Positions 26,880-33,773 of a stretch of DNA of 42,473 nt are shown piece by piece. The position numbers were made by a program, and so were the translations under genes. The notes below the pieces were generated by a model. It was given only the letters and a program-made list of their open reading frames with translations. It ran no database searches and was not told the DNA's origin. The stretch lies in the NCBI GenBank assembly GCA_947626685.1, contig CANQTD010000016.1:1-42473 (forward strand). The letters are read 5' to 3'. The DNA is from an uncultured Clostridia bacterium (GTDB lineage Bacteria; Bacillota; Clostridia; Christensenellales; Borkfalkiaceae). Within the stretch, counting starts at the first letter, position 1; every line of letters begins with the position of its first letter.

Positions 26880-27400
26880 CAGTTCACAAATTTTGTTTGG
26901 GGCACTTCCACTTGCCCTCCCCCTTATACTTGAGGGGGAGGGGTAGGGGAGGGGGTGCGTCAACAATCGCCCAAACAAAATTTCGTGAGGGGTTAGTTTT
27001 TTCATCTCTACGCCCCGTCGCCCGCGACCTGAATTGTCCTCAAATACAATAAGCGCAAAGGGTTGCGCAAATTGAGTGCGCTTATGCAAAAGCGTGGTTT
27101 TGCAACGCGCCGTTATTGGAACTAAGTTCACAAATTTTGTTTTGCAAAGGCGCAAAACGCACCGCCATCTTGCTGTCCCGTGGGGTCGCGTAATGCGTTC
27201 TCGCTGTCCCCTCTGGGGAAAGGGGTTTTGATACAAGCGAACCCCCTCAGTCACTGCGTGACAGCTCCCCCAGAGGTGGAGCCGAGGGCTTACTGTTCTC
27301 GGGCGGGTCGCGTAATGCGCTCTCGCTGTCCCGTGGGGTCGCGTAATGCGTTCTCGCTGTCCCCTTTGGGGAAAGTGGCACGAAGTGCCGAAAGGGGTTC
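26880..27400. repeat. Intergenic repeat island 7
   Basis: Starts six bases after the alaS stop with copy C of the composite element in reverse (26882-27121), then a lone element end (27125-27145), CGCTGTCCC..GGGGTCGCGTAATGCG modules (about 27160-27360), a two-hairpin unit (about 27240-27290) and a GGCAC-GAA-GTGCC hairpin (27377-27389). No gene is seen. Confidence 0.8.
26882..27121 (-). repeat. Composite ~245-bp element, copy C
   Basis: Reverse orientation to copies A and B. It runs from GTTCACAAATTTTGTTTGG next to the alaS stop to CAACGCGCCGTTATTGG. A second TTCACAAATTTTGTTTT end follows at 27127. Confidence 0.88.
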
Positions 27401-27402
27401 CT

Positions 27403-27753
27403 ATGCGCGTTTATCGTCATAAACTCGTAAAATACGCGCGGGAGCTACGGAAAAACATGACCAAAGAAGAACGAAAATTATGGTACACGTTTCTCCGTTA
27501 TCTTCCCGTAAAAGTTACCCGACAGAGGCCGATGGGGCAGTATATCGTTGATTTTTTCTGCGATGAAGCAAAACTCGCCATAGAGGTTGACGGTTCGCAA
27601 CACTATGAGGAAACGGGGGAGAACTATGACCGCGGCAGAGATGAGTTTTTATCGGAGAACGGGATCTCGGTCGTTCGATATTCCAATTACCAGATCGTGA
27701 AAGAATTTGAAATGGTGAAGCAGGATATTCTGTTGCGGTTGGGGTTGGAATAG
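27403..27753 (+). CDS. DUF559 endonuclease-fold protein
   Basis: A 116-residue protein of the DUF559 family, related in fold to the Vsr mismatch endonuclease. The start at 27403 is preceded by AAGGGG. The conserved core is IVDFFCDEAKLAIEVDGSQH (48-67), with D50, E61 and D63 as the likely metal-binding residues, and SVVRYSNYQIV near the end is typical. Base use is more AT-rich than in the neighbours and the gene sits alone between two repeat islands, which suggests it was acquired by transfer. A nuclease activity is inferred from the fold; no partner methylase is nearby. Confidence 0.9.
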   Translation: MRVYRHKLVKYARELRKNMTKEERKLWYTFLRYLPVKVTRQRPMGQYIVDFFCDEAKLAIEVDGSQHYEETGENYDRGRDEFLSENGISVVRYSNYQIVKEFEMVKQDILLRLGLE

Positions 27754-27754
27754 T

Positions 27755-28000
27755 CTTTTCGCAGTGCGCCCTCGCTGTCCCCTTTTGGGTCGCGTAATGC
27801 GCTCTCGCTGTCCCCTTTGGGGAAAGTACCCGCGTAGCGGGGGAAAGGGGTTTTGATATGAGCGAACCCCCTACTTCGTCGCTTCGCTCCTCGTGCCGCG
27901 CTTAGTCGCAAATAGTGCGCGCGGGGCAGTCACGCAAAGGCAGCGTGACAGCTCCCCCGGAGGTGGAGCCGAGAGAGGGCGGGCGAAAAATCAGGGAAAT
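27755..28000. repeat. Intergenic repeat island 8
   Basis: Contains CGCTGTCCCCTTTTGGGTCGCG copies, CCCGCGTAGCGGGGG, the CTTCGTCGCTTCGCTCCTCGTGCCGCGCTTAG module (27871-27925) and a two-hairpin unit with GTCACGC..GCGTGAC (27929-27951). The region 27976-28037 is an A-rich leader of the next gene. Confidence 0.75.
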
Positions 28001-28037
28001 CAAGAAATTCAAGAATTTCAAGAAAAGGGAGAAATCT

Positions 28038-28601
28038 ATGACGGAAAAAGAAAAACTGCATGCGGGCGAGCTGTACACCGTTGACGGCGAACTTGCCGCG
28101 GAGCTTGCGGCGTGCAAGAAAAAGTGCGAGGAGTACAACCGCACCCCGCGCGAGGAACGGGAGAAGCGGAGAGAGATCATGTGCTCCATCCTCGGCGGTC
28201 ACGGCAGCAATTTCGTCTTTGAGAGCAACGTTTGGTTCGACTACGGCTACAACACCGTCATCGGCGAGAACTTCTACGCCAATCACGACTGCGTTTTTCT
28301 CGACACGGGCAAGCTCACGTTCGGAAACGACGTGTTCATCGCCCCGCAATGCGGTTTCTACACGGCGGGGCACCCCCTCGACGCAAAGACGCGCAACGCC
28401 TGTCTCGAATTTGCCAAGCCCATCCGCGTGGGGAACTCGGTGTGGTTCGGCGGCGGCGTACGGGTGCTCCCCGGGGTGACGATCGGAGACAACGTCGTGA
28501 TCGGCGCGGGCAGCGTGGTGGTGCACGACATTCCGTCGAACAGCGTGGCGGCGGGCGTCCCCGCGAGGGTGATCAAAACATTGCCGCACGACGGCGAGTA
28601 A
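28038..28601 (+). CDS. Sugar O-acetyltransferase (maltose/galactoside type)
   Basis: A 187-residue trimeric left-handed beta-helix enzyme that transfers acetyl from acetyl-CoA to a sugar hydroxyl. An N-terminal helical Mac domain (about 4-56) precedes hexapeptide repeats (about 60-180). The catalytic His is H112 in TAGHPLD, and the acetyl-CoA-binding end NSVAAGVPARVIK is clear. The start at 28038 has GGGAGAAA upstream, while the open frame reaches back into the repeat island and was cut there. The true substrate cannot be told from the sequence. Confidence 0.93.
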   Translation: MTEKEKLHAGELYTVDGELAAELAACKKKCEEYNRTPREEREKRREIMCSILGGHGSNFVFESNVWFDYGYNTVIGENFYANHDCVFLDTGKLTFGNDVFIAPQCGFYTAGHPLDAKTRNACLEFAKPIRVGNSVWFGGGVRVLPGVTIGDNVVIGAGSVVVHDIPSNSVAAGVPARVIKTLPHDGE

Positions 28602-28620
28602 GTGGATATTTCCCAAAGAG

Positions 28621-28658
28621 TTGAGGCGCGCCCGCGGTTTCCCGCGGGCGCGCCTCAA
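28621..28658. repeat. Boundary hairpin, left copy
   Basis: A 17-bp perfect inverted repeat starting TTGAGGCGCGCCCGCGG, with a 4-base loop. Its first 35 bases are identical to 30766-30800. There is no T run, so it is not a standard terminator. The two copies bracket a 2.1-kb stretch that includes the AT-rich protease gene. Confidence 0.9.
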
Positions 28659-28695
28659 AATTAACAAAATGATTGAAAAATTTTCTTAGAACCCA

Positions 28696-28724
28696 TTGAC
28701 AAATTTCTTTGTTTGTGGTAAAAT
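28696..28724 (+). promoter_or_regulatory. Promoter of the leader ORF transcript
   Basis: TTGACA (28696-28701), 17 bp, TAAAAT (28719-28724). Confidence 0.88.
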
Positions 28725-28800
28725 CAAACCCCATAGGGAGGGGAACATTCGGAAAAACTTATCTTTTGTGCAAAAAAATTCATGACGGAGGTATCTGCCG

Positions 28801-28860
28801 ATGCACAATGAAACGGAACGCAAGGAGCTATCAAACAGGCTCATTGCGTTTTTTTCGTAG
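28801..28860 (+). CDS. 19-residue leader peptide ORF overlapping a terminator
   Basis: A short ORF of 19 codons (begins MHNETERKEL, ends LIAFFS). GGAGG lies nine bases upstream at 28787-28791, behind a near-consensus promoter. Its last nine codons make up the loop, the second arm and the T run of an intrinsic terminator. The peptide is charged and amphipathic. It may be a regulatory leader peptide, a small protein in its own right, or chance within an sRNA; the strong ribosome binding site favours translation. No match is known to me. Confidence 0.55.
   Translation: MHNETERKELSNRLIAFFS
28817..28856 (+). terminator. Terminator/attenuator upstream of the protease gene
   Basis: AACGCAA (28817-28823) plus GAGC (28825-28828) pair with GCTC (28839-28842) plus TTGCGTT (28844-28850), followed by T to 28855. 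It lies 80 bases ahead of the protease start and would stop transcription from 28696-28724. Confidence 0.88.
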
Positions 28861-28933
28861 ATTCAATACATTTATTCAGTCGTGAAATTAAAATATGTTT
28901 AATTAAAAATTCATAAAGAGGGTGAATAATTAT

Positions 28934-30187
28934 ATGTTTAATTCGAAAAAAAGTATTTTAAGAAAAATTTGGGGCATGATAGTGCTTGTGTTGATTTTGG
29001 CTTATTTCATACCTGCTACTCCTAACAAAACTGCTTTAGCCGCAGAGGAGCTTCAAAAGCAGGAACGAGAAAACATTGAAGAGATGATTTACGAAACAGC
29101 TCTGCAAGAAGGGAAGGAACTAAACGGGTTTTCATACATAGTGGATAGTATATATTTCTCCAATGAAGAAAGGGGCGGTTATTTGATTGAGTTCACGGCA
29201 GATGAGTGTTTGGGGTACGCGATAATCTTTAGGATAGGAAAGACGCTTAAGGCTGTAGAGATCAATTTTAATACACATTCGCCATATTACAACAAAAAGG
29301 GGTTAAAAATATATCCAGCATTAGGTCATTACTACCTCAAGGTGGATGGCGAATATTACGATGCTTTTACTATGGAGGCGTTGGATGGTTATGTTGCGAC
29401 AGATGCTCCTGAATTTTATGCTTCTTGTAAGTCCTCAGACAAGAAATTTCGAGTGGCTACCACAAGAGAAGTAAAATATAATTATGGTTTCTATTATAGT
29501 GATGAAATTCCAGACTTTTATACATCATACTCCACATCTATAACGAATCATAGTAATAATTGCGCTAATGCCGCAGGATTAATTGCGGTAAATTATTGGA
29601 ACAAGAAATACAATAATGATTTACTAAAATTAAGCAAAGCAGATTTGTCCCAAAGTTCAATAGCACGAGATAAGGACAATATTGATGGAGCCCAAAAAGC
29701 AGAGATCATGAAAACTTTTTATAAATACATGAACACTAATTGGTTTTTTGGTACGGGCGGAACATTGCCTAATGATTGTTATAGCGGTTTTGAAAAGTTG
29801 ATTAAAGAAAAGGGTTACAAAGTAAGCAGAGATAAAGATTTGTCTTATGATGAGATGGTTTCCTATATTCAAAAAGGTATTCCAATCTTTATTACTTCGA
29901 TTGACTATTACTTTTCGGCGACTCCCAACAAAACTTCTCTTCCGAGCGTTTCATATATGTCGGGCGATAATAAACTTACTATTGCCTACGAAAGATCAAG
30001 CGGCTTGGCAAATTCCCACACCTTTGTAGGGTATGGCTTTGCTTATTATAGCTTATATGATAATAACGAGAAGAATTCCGAAGAGCAATTAATTAAAGTT
30101 GCAAATGGTTGGGGAGGGAGTTGTTATTTTAATTATACAGTAAGCAATAAATTCAGTTCGGCCGCTATAAATGTATTTAAGGACTAA
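28934..30187 (+). CDS. Secreted papain-like cysteine protease, AT-rich
   Basis: I take the ATG at 28934 (417 residues; AAGAGG upstream); a GTG four codons earlier is possible and overlaps that site. Numbering from that GTG, residues 16-41 form a signal peptide ending near ALAA. The region 45-180 is a propeptide-like domain. The catalytic part shows NNCANAAGLIAVNYW with Cys214, SHTFVGYG with His366 and NGWGG with Asn395, a papain-fold Cys-His-Asn triad resembling C39-like or streptopain-like peptidases. Codon use is strongly AT-rich, unlike all neighbours, which points to transfer. The only near-consensus promoter upstream is cut off by the terminator at 28817-28856. Confidence 0.8.
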   Translation: MFNSKKSILRKIWGMIVLVLILAYFIPATPNKTALAAEELQKQERENIEEMIYETALQEGKELNGFSYIVDSIYFSNEERGGYLIEFTADECLGYAIIFRIGKTLKAVEINFNTHSPYYNKKGLKIYPALGHYYLKVDGEYYDAFTMEALDGYVATDAPEFYASCKSSDKKFRVATTREVKYNYGFYYSDEIPDFYTSYSTSITNHSNNCANAAGLIAVNYWNKKYNNDLLKLSKADLSQSSIARDKDNIDGAQKAEIMKTFYKYMNTNWFFGTGGTLPNDCYSGFEKLIKEKGYKVSRDKDLSYDEMVSYIQKGIPIFITSIDYYFSATPNKTSLPSVSYMSGDNKLTIAYERSSGLANSHTFVGYGFAYYSLYDNNEKNSEEQLIKVANGWGGSCYFNYTVSNKFSSAAINVFKD

Positions 30188-30207
30188 GCGCGCATTGGGA
30201 GGAGACC

Positions 30208-30753
30208 ATGACCAAAAAAAAGAAAATCATCTTTATCACGGGCGCGGTCCTGCTTGCCGCCGCGCTGGTCGCCTTAGCCGCGGCGTTGCCCTTTCTTTTG
30301 CCCCTGACGATATTGCGTGAGAATCACCCCGACGACGCGAGAAGGATCGCGCTCGAACAGTTCGGGCTGGACGAGGTCTGGATCGTCGCGGCGGGGACGT
30401 CGGGCAGCACTCTGACGACGCAAAAGACGCCGAATTATCCGATCTATGTGTTGGGGGAAAAGGACGGGGAAGAGCATTTCATCATCGTCCCCCAGCTAAA
30501 AGAATTCGAGTCCTACGAGATCGGTTGGATGTTCGAAAAATCTTTCCGCGAGATCGTTGACGAGCTGAATGCGCACGCGGGCAGCGCCATTTGCCAAAAG
30601 GAAAATTATGGGGAATTTGAGTTTTGGGACAATGAAGAACAGATCGCGGAGTATGCGCAGGGGATCCCGTTGGATTTCGGTTTCATGATGGTGTACCGCG
30701 AGTATCTGATCGTTCAGTCACGGCAGGAGCTTACGATCCTTTCAAAGGTCTGA
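30208..30753 (+). CDS. Membrane-anchored hypothetical protein
   Basis: A 181-residue protein with GGGAGGAG ahead of the ATG, 20 bases behind the protease stop. A basic start (MTKKKKI) leads into a single membrane helix (about 7-30), and the rest should be outside the cell. The soluble part alternates short strands and helices, with an acidic, aromatic second half. I recognise no family. Its base composition is closer to the host genome than that of the protease. Its position between the protease and the second boundary hairpin might make it a partner or immunity-type protein; that is conjecture. Confidence 0.75.
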   Translation: MTKKKKIIFITGAVLLAAALVALAAALPFLLPLTILRENHPDDARRIALEQFGLDEVWIVAAGTSGSTLTTQKTPNYPIYVLGEKDGEEHFIIVPQLKEFESYEIGWMFEKSFREIVDELNAHAGSAICQKENYGEFEFWDNEEQIAEYAQGIPLDFGFMMVYREYLIVQSRQELTILSKV

Positions 30754-30765
30754 AGTTATCCGAAA

Positions 30766-30800
30766 TTGAGGCGCGCCCGCGGTTTCCCGCGGGCGCGCCT
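30766..30800. repeat. Boundary hairpin, right copy
   Basis: 35 bases identical to the left copy at 28621-28655, with a 14-bp GC stem. No T run follows. The flanking bases differ on both sides, so the duplication is confined to the hairpin itself. Confidence 0.88.
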
Positions 30801-31027
30801 GACGATAAAGAGAGTGGGTGGGCGTAAAAATGAGGAAAAGGGCGGCGAGGCGCATTCCCGCGCCCTTACAAACGCATTCTACTCCGATAAATATGACAAT
30901 CCCTGTCATGATTATGAAAATTTTTCCGAAGATCGGGAAATTTTTCCGCGGGTGCGGAGCGGACGGGGAAAAACGGAAAAAAGTTCGGAAAAAAGCAAAA
31001 AATCTTAAAAACGCAATGCAAAACAGC
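30801..31027. other. Gap without a recognised gene upstream of rplM
   Basis: A purine-rich stretch with no ORF that has both a start signal and sensible composition. It contains a small hairpin ATGACA...TGTCAT (about 30894-30910) and two AAATTTTTCCG direct repeats (about 30918-30950). Nothing else is seen. Confidence 0.5.
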
Positions 31028-31056
31028 TTGACGGAAAAAATTCTGCGACCTATAAT
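31028..31056 (+). promoter_or_regulatory. Promoter of rplM-rpsI
   Basis: TTGACG (31028-31033), 17 bp, TATAAT (31051-31056). Confidence 0.92.
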
Positions 31057-31061
31057 ATAGA

Positions 31062-31163
31062 AGTAGTCGGCAAAAGAGGCAGAAACGCTCGCCCCGGGCG
31101 TACCCAAGAATGCGCCGACGATCAGCAGTTACTGCCTTCTGACATGATACAAGGAGTACGGAT
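31062..31163 (+). promoter_or_regulatory. Structured 5' leader of rplM, probable L13 leader
   Basis: About 100 bases of leader with an outer stem GTCGGC (31066-31071)/GCCGAC (31114-31119) enclosing a GC hairpin around CGCCCCGGGCG. The L13 leader, an autoregulatory RNA, is known ahead of rplM in Bacillota; position and layout fit, but I could not align it to the family model. Confidence 0.6.
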
Positions 31164-31595
31164 ATGAAAACCTATATGGCAAACGCTCAGACGGTTGAGA
31201 GAAAGTGGTATGTCGTCGACGCGGCCGGCCTTCCCCTCGGGAGACTTGCCTCGAAAGTGGCGGCGATCCTTCGCGGCAAGAACAAGCCCACCTTTACTCC
31301 CAACGTCGACACGGGCGATTTTGTGATTGTCATCAACAGCGACAAAGTTGTTCTCACGGGCAAGAAGCTCGAGAACAAATTTTACCGTTATCATACGGGC
31401 TATATCAGCGGCCTCAAAGAGGTCCCTTACAGCAAGATGATGGCGGAGCGCAGCGATCTCGCGGTCTACGAAGCCGTGCGCGGCATGCTGCCCAAGAACT
31501 CTCTCGGCAGGGCGATGGTCAAGAAGCTGAGAGTGTATAAGGGCGCGGAGCACAAGCACGAGGCGCAGAAGCCCGAAACGCTGAAATTATTTTGA
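31164..31595 (+). CDS. rplM: Ribosomal protein uL13
   Basis: A 143-residue large-subunit protein. [20 protein letters not shown] and the [21 protein letters not shown] and [13 protein letters not shown] segments are diagnostic. CAAGGAGTA precedes the ATG. It is followed by rpsI after 13 bases, the universal bacterial pair. The long structured leader suggests feedback control by L13 itself. Confidence 0.98.
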   Translation: MKTYMANAQTVERKWYVVDAAGLPLGRLASKVAAILRGKNKPTFTPNVDTGDFVIVINSDKVVLTGKKLENKFYRYHTGYISGLKEVPYSKMMAERSDLAVYEAVRGMLPKNSLGRAMVKKLRVYKGAEHKHEAQKPETLKLF

Positions 31596-31608
31596 GAGGG
31601 AGTAAAAC

Positions 31609-32022
31609 ATGGCAAAAGCGACGATTAAGAAGAAGTTACAGTTCTGGGGAACGGGAAGAAGAAAGAAGGCGATCGCGCGCGTTCGTCTCATTCCCGCCGG
31701 GAGCGGTGCTATTGTCATCAACGAACGCACCCTTGAAGACTATTTCCCGCAGGGGACGACGCAGTACGTCGTCAAGCAGCCTCTCACGCTTCTTGCGGCG
31801 GAAGGCAAATACGACATTTTCGTGAACGTCATCGGCGGCGGCTATACGGGTCAGGCGGGCGCCATTCGTCTCGGCATTGCCCGCGCGCTCCTTGAGGCGG
31901 AACCCGAATCCCGTCCCGCGCTCAAAAAAGCGGGCTTTCTCACGAGAGATCCCCGCGTCAAAGAGAGAAAGAAGTACGGTCTCAAAAAGGCACGCCGTGC
32001 TCCTCAGTTCTCGAAGCGTTAA
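31609..32022 (+). CDS. rpsI: Ribosomal protein uS9
   Basis: A 137-residue small-subunit protein with the [14 protein letters not shown] opening, [19 protein letters not shown] core and the conserved basic C-terminus [12 protein letters not shown] that reaches the P-site tRNA. AGGGAG precedes the ATG. It is the second and last gene of the rplM operon, closed by the terminator at 32031. Confidence 0.98.
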   Translation: MAKATIKKKLQFWGTGRRKKAIARVRLIPAGSGAIVINERTLEDYFPQGTTQYVVKQPLTLLAAEGKYDIFVNVIGGGYTGQAGAIRLGIARALLEAEPESRPALKKAGFLTRDPRVKERKKYGLKKARRAPQFSKR

Positions 32023-32030
32023 AAGAAAAA

Positions 32031-32057
32031 AAGAGGCAGCGCAATGCCTCTTTTTTC
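32031..32057 (+). terminator. Intrinsic terminator after rpsI
   Basis: AAGAGGCA (32031-32038) pairs with TGCCTCTT (32045-32052), then a T run. Confidence 0.93.
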
Positions 32058-32059
32058 TT

Positions 32060-32530
32060 TGGGTTTGCTCATGGAGGGGACAGCGAGATCTCGGCTCCTC
32101 CCGAGGAGGAGCTGTCGAGCGTAAGCGAGACTGAGGAGGGTACGATTCGAACCCGCCCCACCCCCTTGATCCCCCTCCCACGGAGGGGGCAAGCGCGACG
32201 AAGTAGGGGGTGTCATCCCGATTGAGCAACACCCCTTCCGTCACCTACGGTGACACCCTTCTCGGGCAGGTAGATTCCTGCCCTCGGTCACCGTTCGCGC
32301 GAGATAATGCGCTCACTCCTGTCGCAACGCGCCAAAAGTTCACTGGACTTTTGGCAGAATGCGTTGCTCCTCCTCGAGGGGTGGGCAAGGGCCTCTCGGC
32401 TCCTCCCGAGGAGGAGCTGTCGAGCGTAAGCGAGACTGAGGTGGGTACGATTCGAACTCGCCCCACCCCTTTGATCCCCCTCCCACGGAGGGGGTGTTGC
32501 CTCGGCTCCCCTTCGAGGGGCGGGTAAGAA
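32060..32530. repeat. Intergenic repeat island 9
   Basis: No credible gene. It holds two two-hairpin units with the GTCGAGC-GTAA-GCGAGAC terminal hairpin (32114-32131 and about 32417-32435), CCCTCCCACGGAGGG modules, and a copy of the GGTCACCGTTCGCGCGAG...GAGGGGTGGGCAAG module (about 32284-32391) that lacks the 60-bp insert seen in the 20.6-kb copy. Confidence 0.8.
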
Positions 32531-32548
32531 AAACCGCAAGGAGGCGGT

Positions 32549-33331
32549 ATGTTTTACGAAACCATTCCATTGACGGACAAAAAAGAGGGCGGGACGCTCA
32601 CGGTCTACGCGCGCTCCCGCAACCCCGAAAACGCGCCCAAGACGCGTCCCGCCGTACTCGTCATTCCGGGCGGCGGCTATAATATGGTCTCGTTCCGCGA
32701 GGGCGAGCCCGTCGCGCTCCGCTTTCTCGCGGAGGGATTCGCCGTGTTCGTGCTCTCCTATTCGGTGCGGACGGCGTATCCCGTGCCCTTTGAAGAGGGG
32801 TGCGCCGCGATGAACTTCATCCGTTCCAATGCGAAGAAATACGGCGTAGACCCACACCATGTCTGCGTGATCGGCTTTTCTGCGGGCGGACACCTTGCGG
32901 GACTTCTCGCCACCGCGCATGCGGACGGCCGCCCCGACGCCGTGCCCGACGCCGTCCTCTACGGCTATCCCGTCGTCACGACCCAAGCGGGGATCACCCA
33001 CGAAGAGACGGCGCAGATCTGCTCGGGCGGGGACGCAAGTCTCCGCGCCCGCCTTTCCGTCGAAAACCGCGTGACCCATGAGAGCGCGCCCGCGTTCATC
33101 TGGCACACGGCGGAGGACGGGCTTGTCTCCGTGCAGAACGCCTTTCTGCTCGCACAGAGCTGCCAAAAGTGCGGCGTTCCCTTCGAACTCCACGTTTTCG
33201 AAAGGGGGTGCCACGGCATGAGCACGGCGGACGCCGAAGTGACCGACGCCGCCCCTGCGGAAGGCACCGCGGGCAAGTGGACGGAGCTCGCTTTTTTGTG
33301 GCTGAGAACGCGCGGATTTACGGTAAAGTGA
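32549..33331 (+). CDS. Alpha/beta hydrolase, esterase-like
   Basis: A 260-residue cytoplasmic serine hydrolase of the BD-FAE / acetyl-xylan-esterase-like group. AAGGAGG precedes the ATG. The oxyanion-hole segment IPGGGY is at 39-44, the nucleophile elbow GFSAGGH puts Ser at 111, and Asp190 (HTAEDGLV) and His222 (GCHGMS) complete the triad. No signal peptide is seen. Removal of acetyl or acyl groups from sugars is likely by family, but the substrate is unknown. Confidence 0.92.
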   Translation: MFYETIPLTDKKEGGTLTVYARSRNPENAPKTRPAVLVIPGGGYNMVSFREGEPVALRFLAEGFAVFVLSYSVRTAYPVPFEEGCAAMNFIRSNAKKYGVDPHHVCVIGFSAGGHLAGLLATAHADGRPDAVPDAVLYGYPVVTTQAGITHEETAQICSGGDASLRARLSVENRVTHESAPAFIWHTAEDGLVSVQNAFLLAQSCQKCGVPFELHVFERGCHGMSTADAEVTDAAPAEGTAGKWTELAFLWLRTRGFTVK

Positions 33332-33364
33332 ACCCCGTTTCGCGGAAAGCCGCCCGCTATTTCG

Positions 33365-33610
33365 TCACTTTTTCGCCTTTTTGCTGATCTCGTCGTGGCG
33401 GGAGAGAAAGCCGCCGATCGCCGAACCGTCCCGCGCGGCGGGCTCGTTTTTGCCGCTTTCGCCGTCGCCGTAATCGGGCGCGCGGAAGGCTTCGTCGGGC
33501 AGTTTTTTGCCTGCGGGCGGGGGATCTTGCTGCGCGCCGCCCTGCCCTTCTTCCCCCTCGGTGAGGGCCGCGAGGGCGTCGAGGAGCTCAAAGATGCCGA
33601 ATTTTTCCAT
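33365..33610 (-). CDS. Small conserved hypothetical protein
   Basis: An 81-residue protein on the minus strand. I choose the ATG at 33610 because GGAGG lies ten bases ahead; an open frame runs 17 codons further without such a site. It has a short hydrophobic helix (FGIFELLDALAAL), a Gly/Pro/Gln/Glu-rich middle and a basic end with RHDEISKKAKK. I recall similar small Clostridia proteins with an F..RHE.IS.R.. end but no function. It converges with the esterase gene, 33 bases away. Confidence 0.7.
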   Translation of the reverse strand: MEKFGIFELLDALAALTEGEEGQGGAQQDPPPAGKKLPDEAFRAPDYGDGESGKNEPAARDGSAIGGFLSRHDEISKKAKK

Positions 33611-33691
33611 CGCGAGGGAACCTCCGTTGCGGAAAAATTTGAAAAAAGCAAATTTTCTCAAAGAAAAAGTGCAAGTTTCATAGGTTTTTGA

Positions 33692-33720
33692 TTGCCAAAA
33701 ACCTTATTTTAGTCTATAAT
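33692..33720 (+). promoter_or_regulatory. Promoter of the large surface protein gene
   Basis: TTGCCA (33692-33697), 17 bp, TATAAT (33715-33720). The -35 lies within a hairpin AGGTTTTTG/CAAAAACCT (about 33681-33704). Confidence 0.8.
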
Positions 33721-33773
33721 GGAAACTGAATTTTTAGAACAAAAATTCCGAAAAAACGGAAGGACATACCAAT

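Noticed and set aside
28621..28658. Boundary hairpin as intrinsic terminator of the acetyltransferase gene
   Set aside because: The stem is strong but no T run follows, and the second copy also lacks one.
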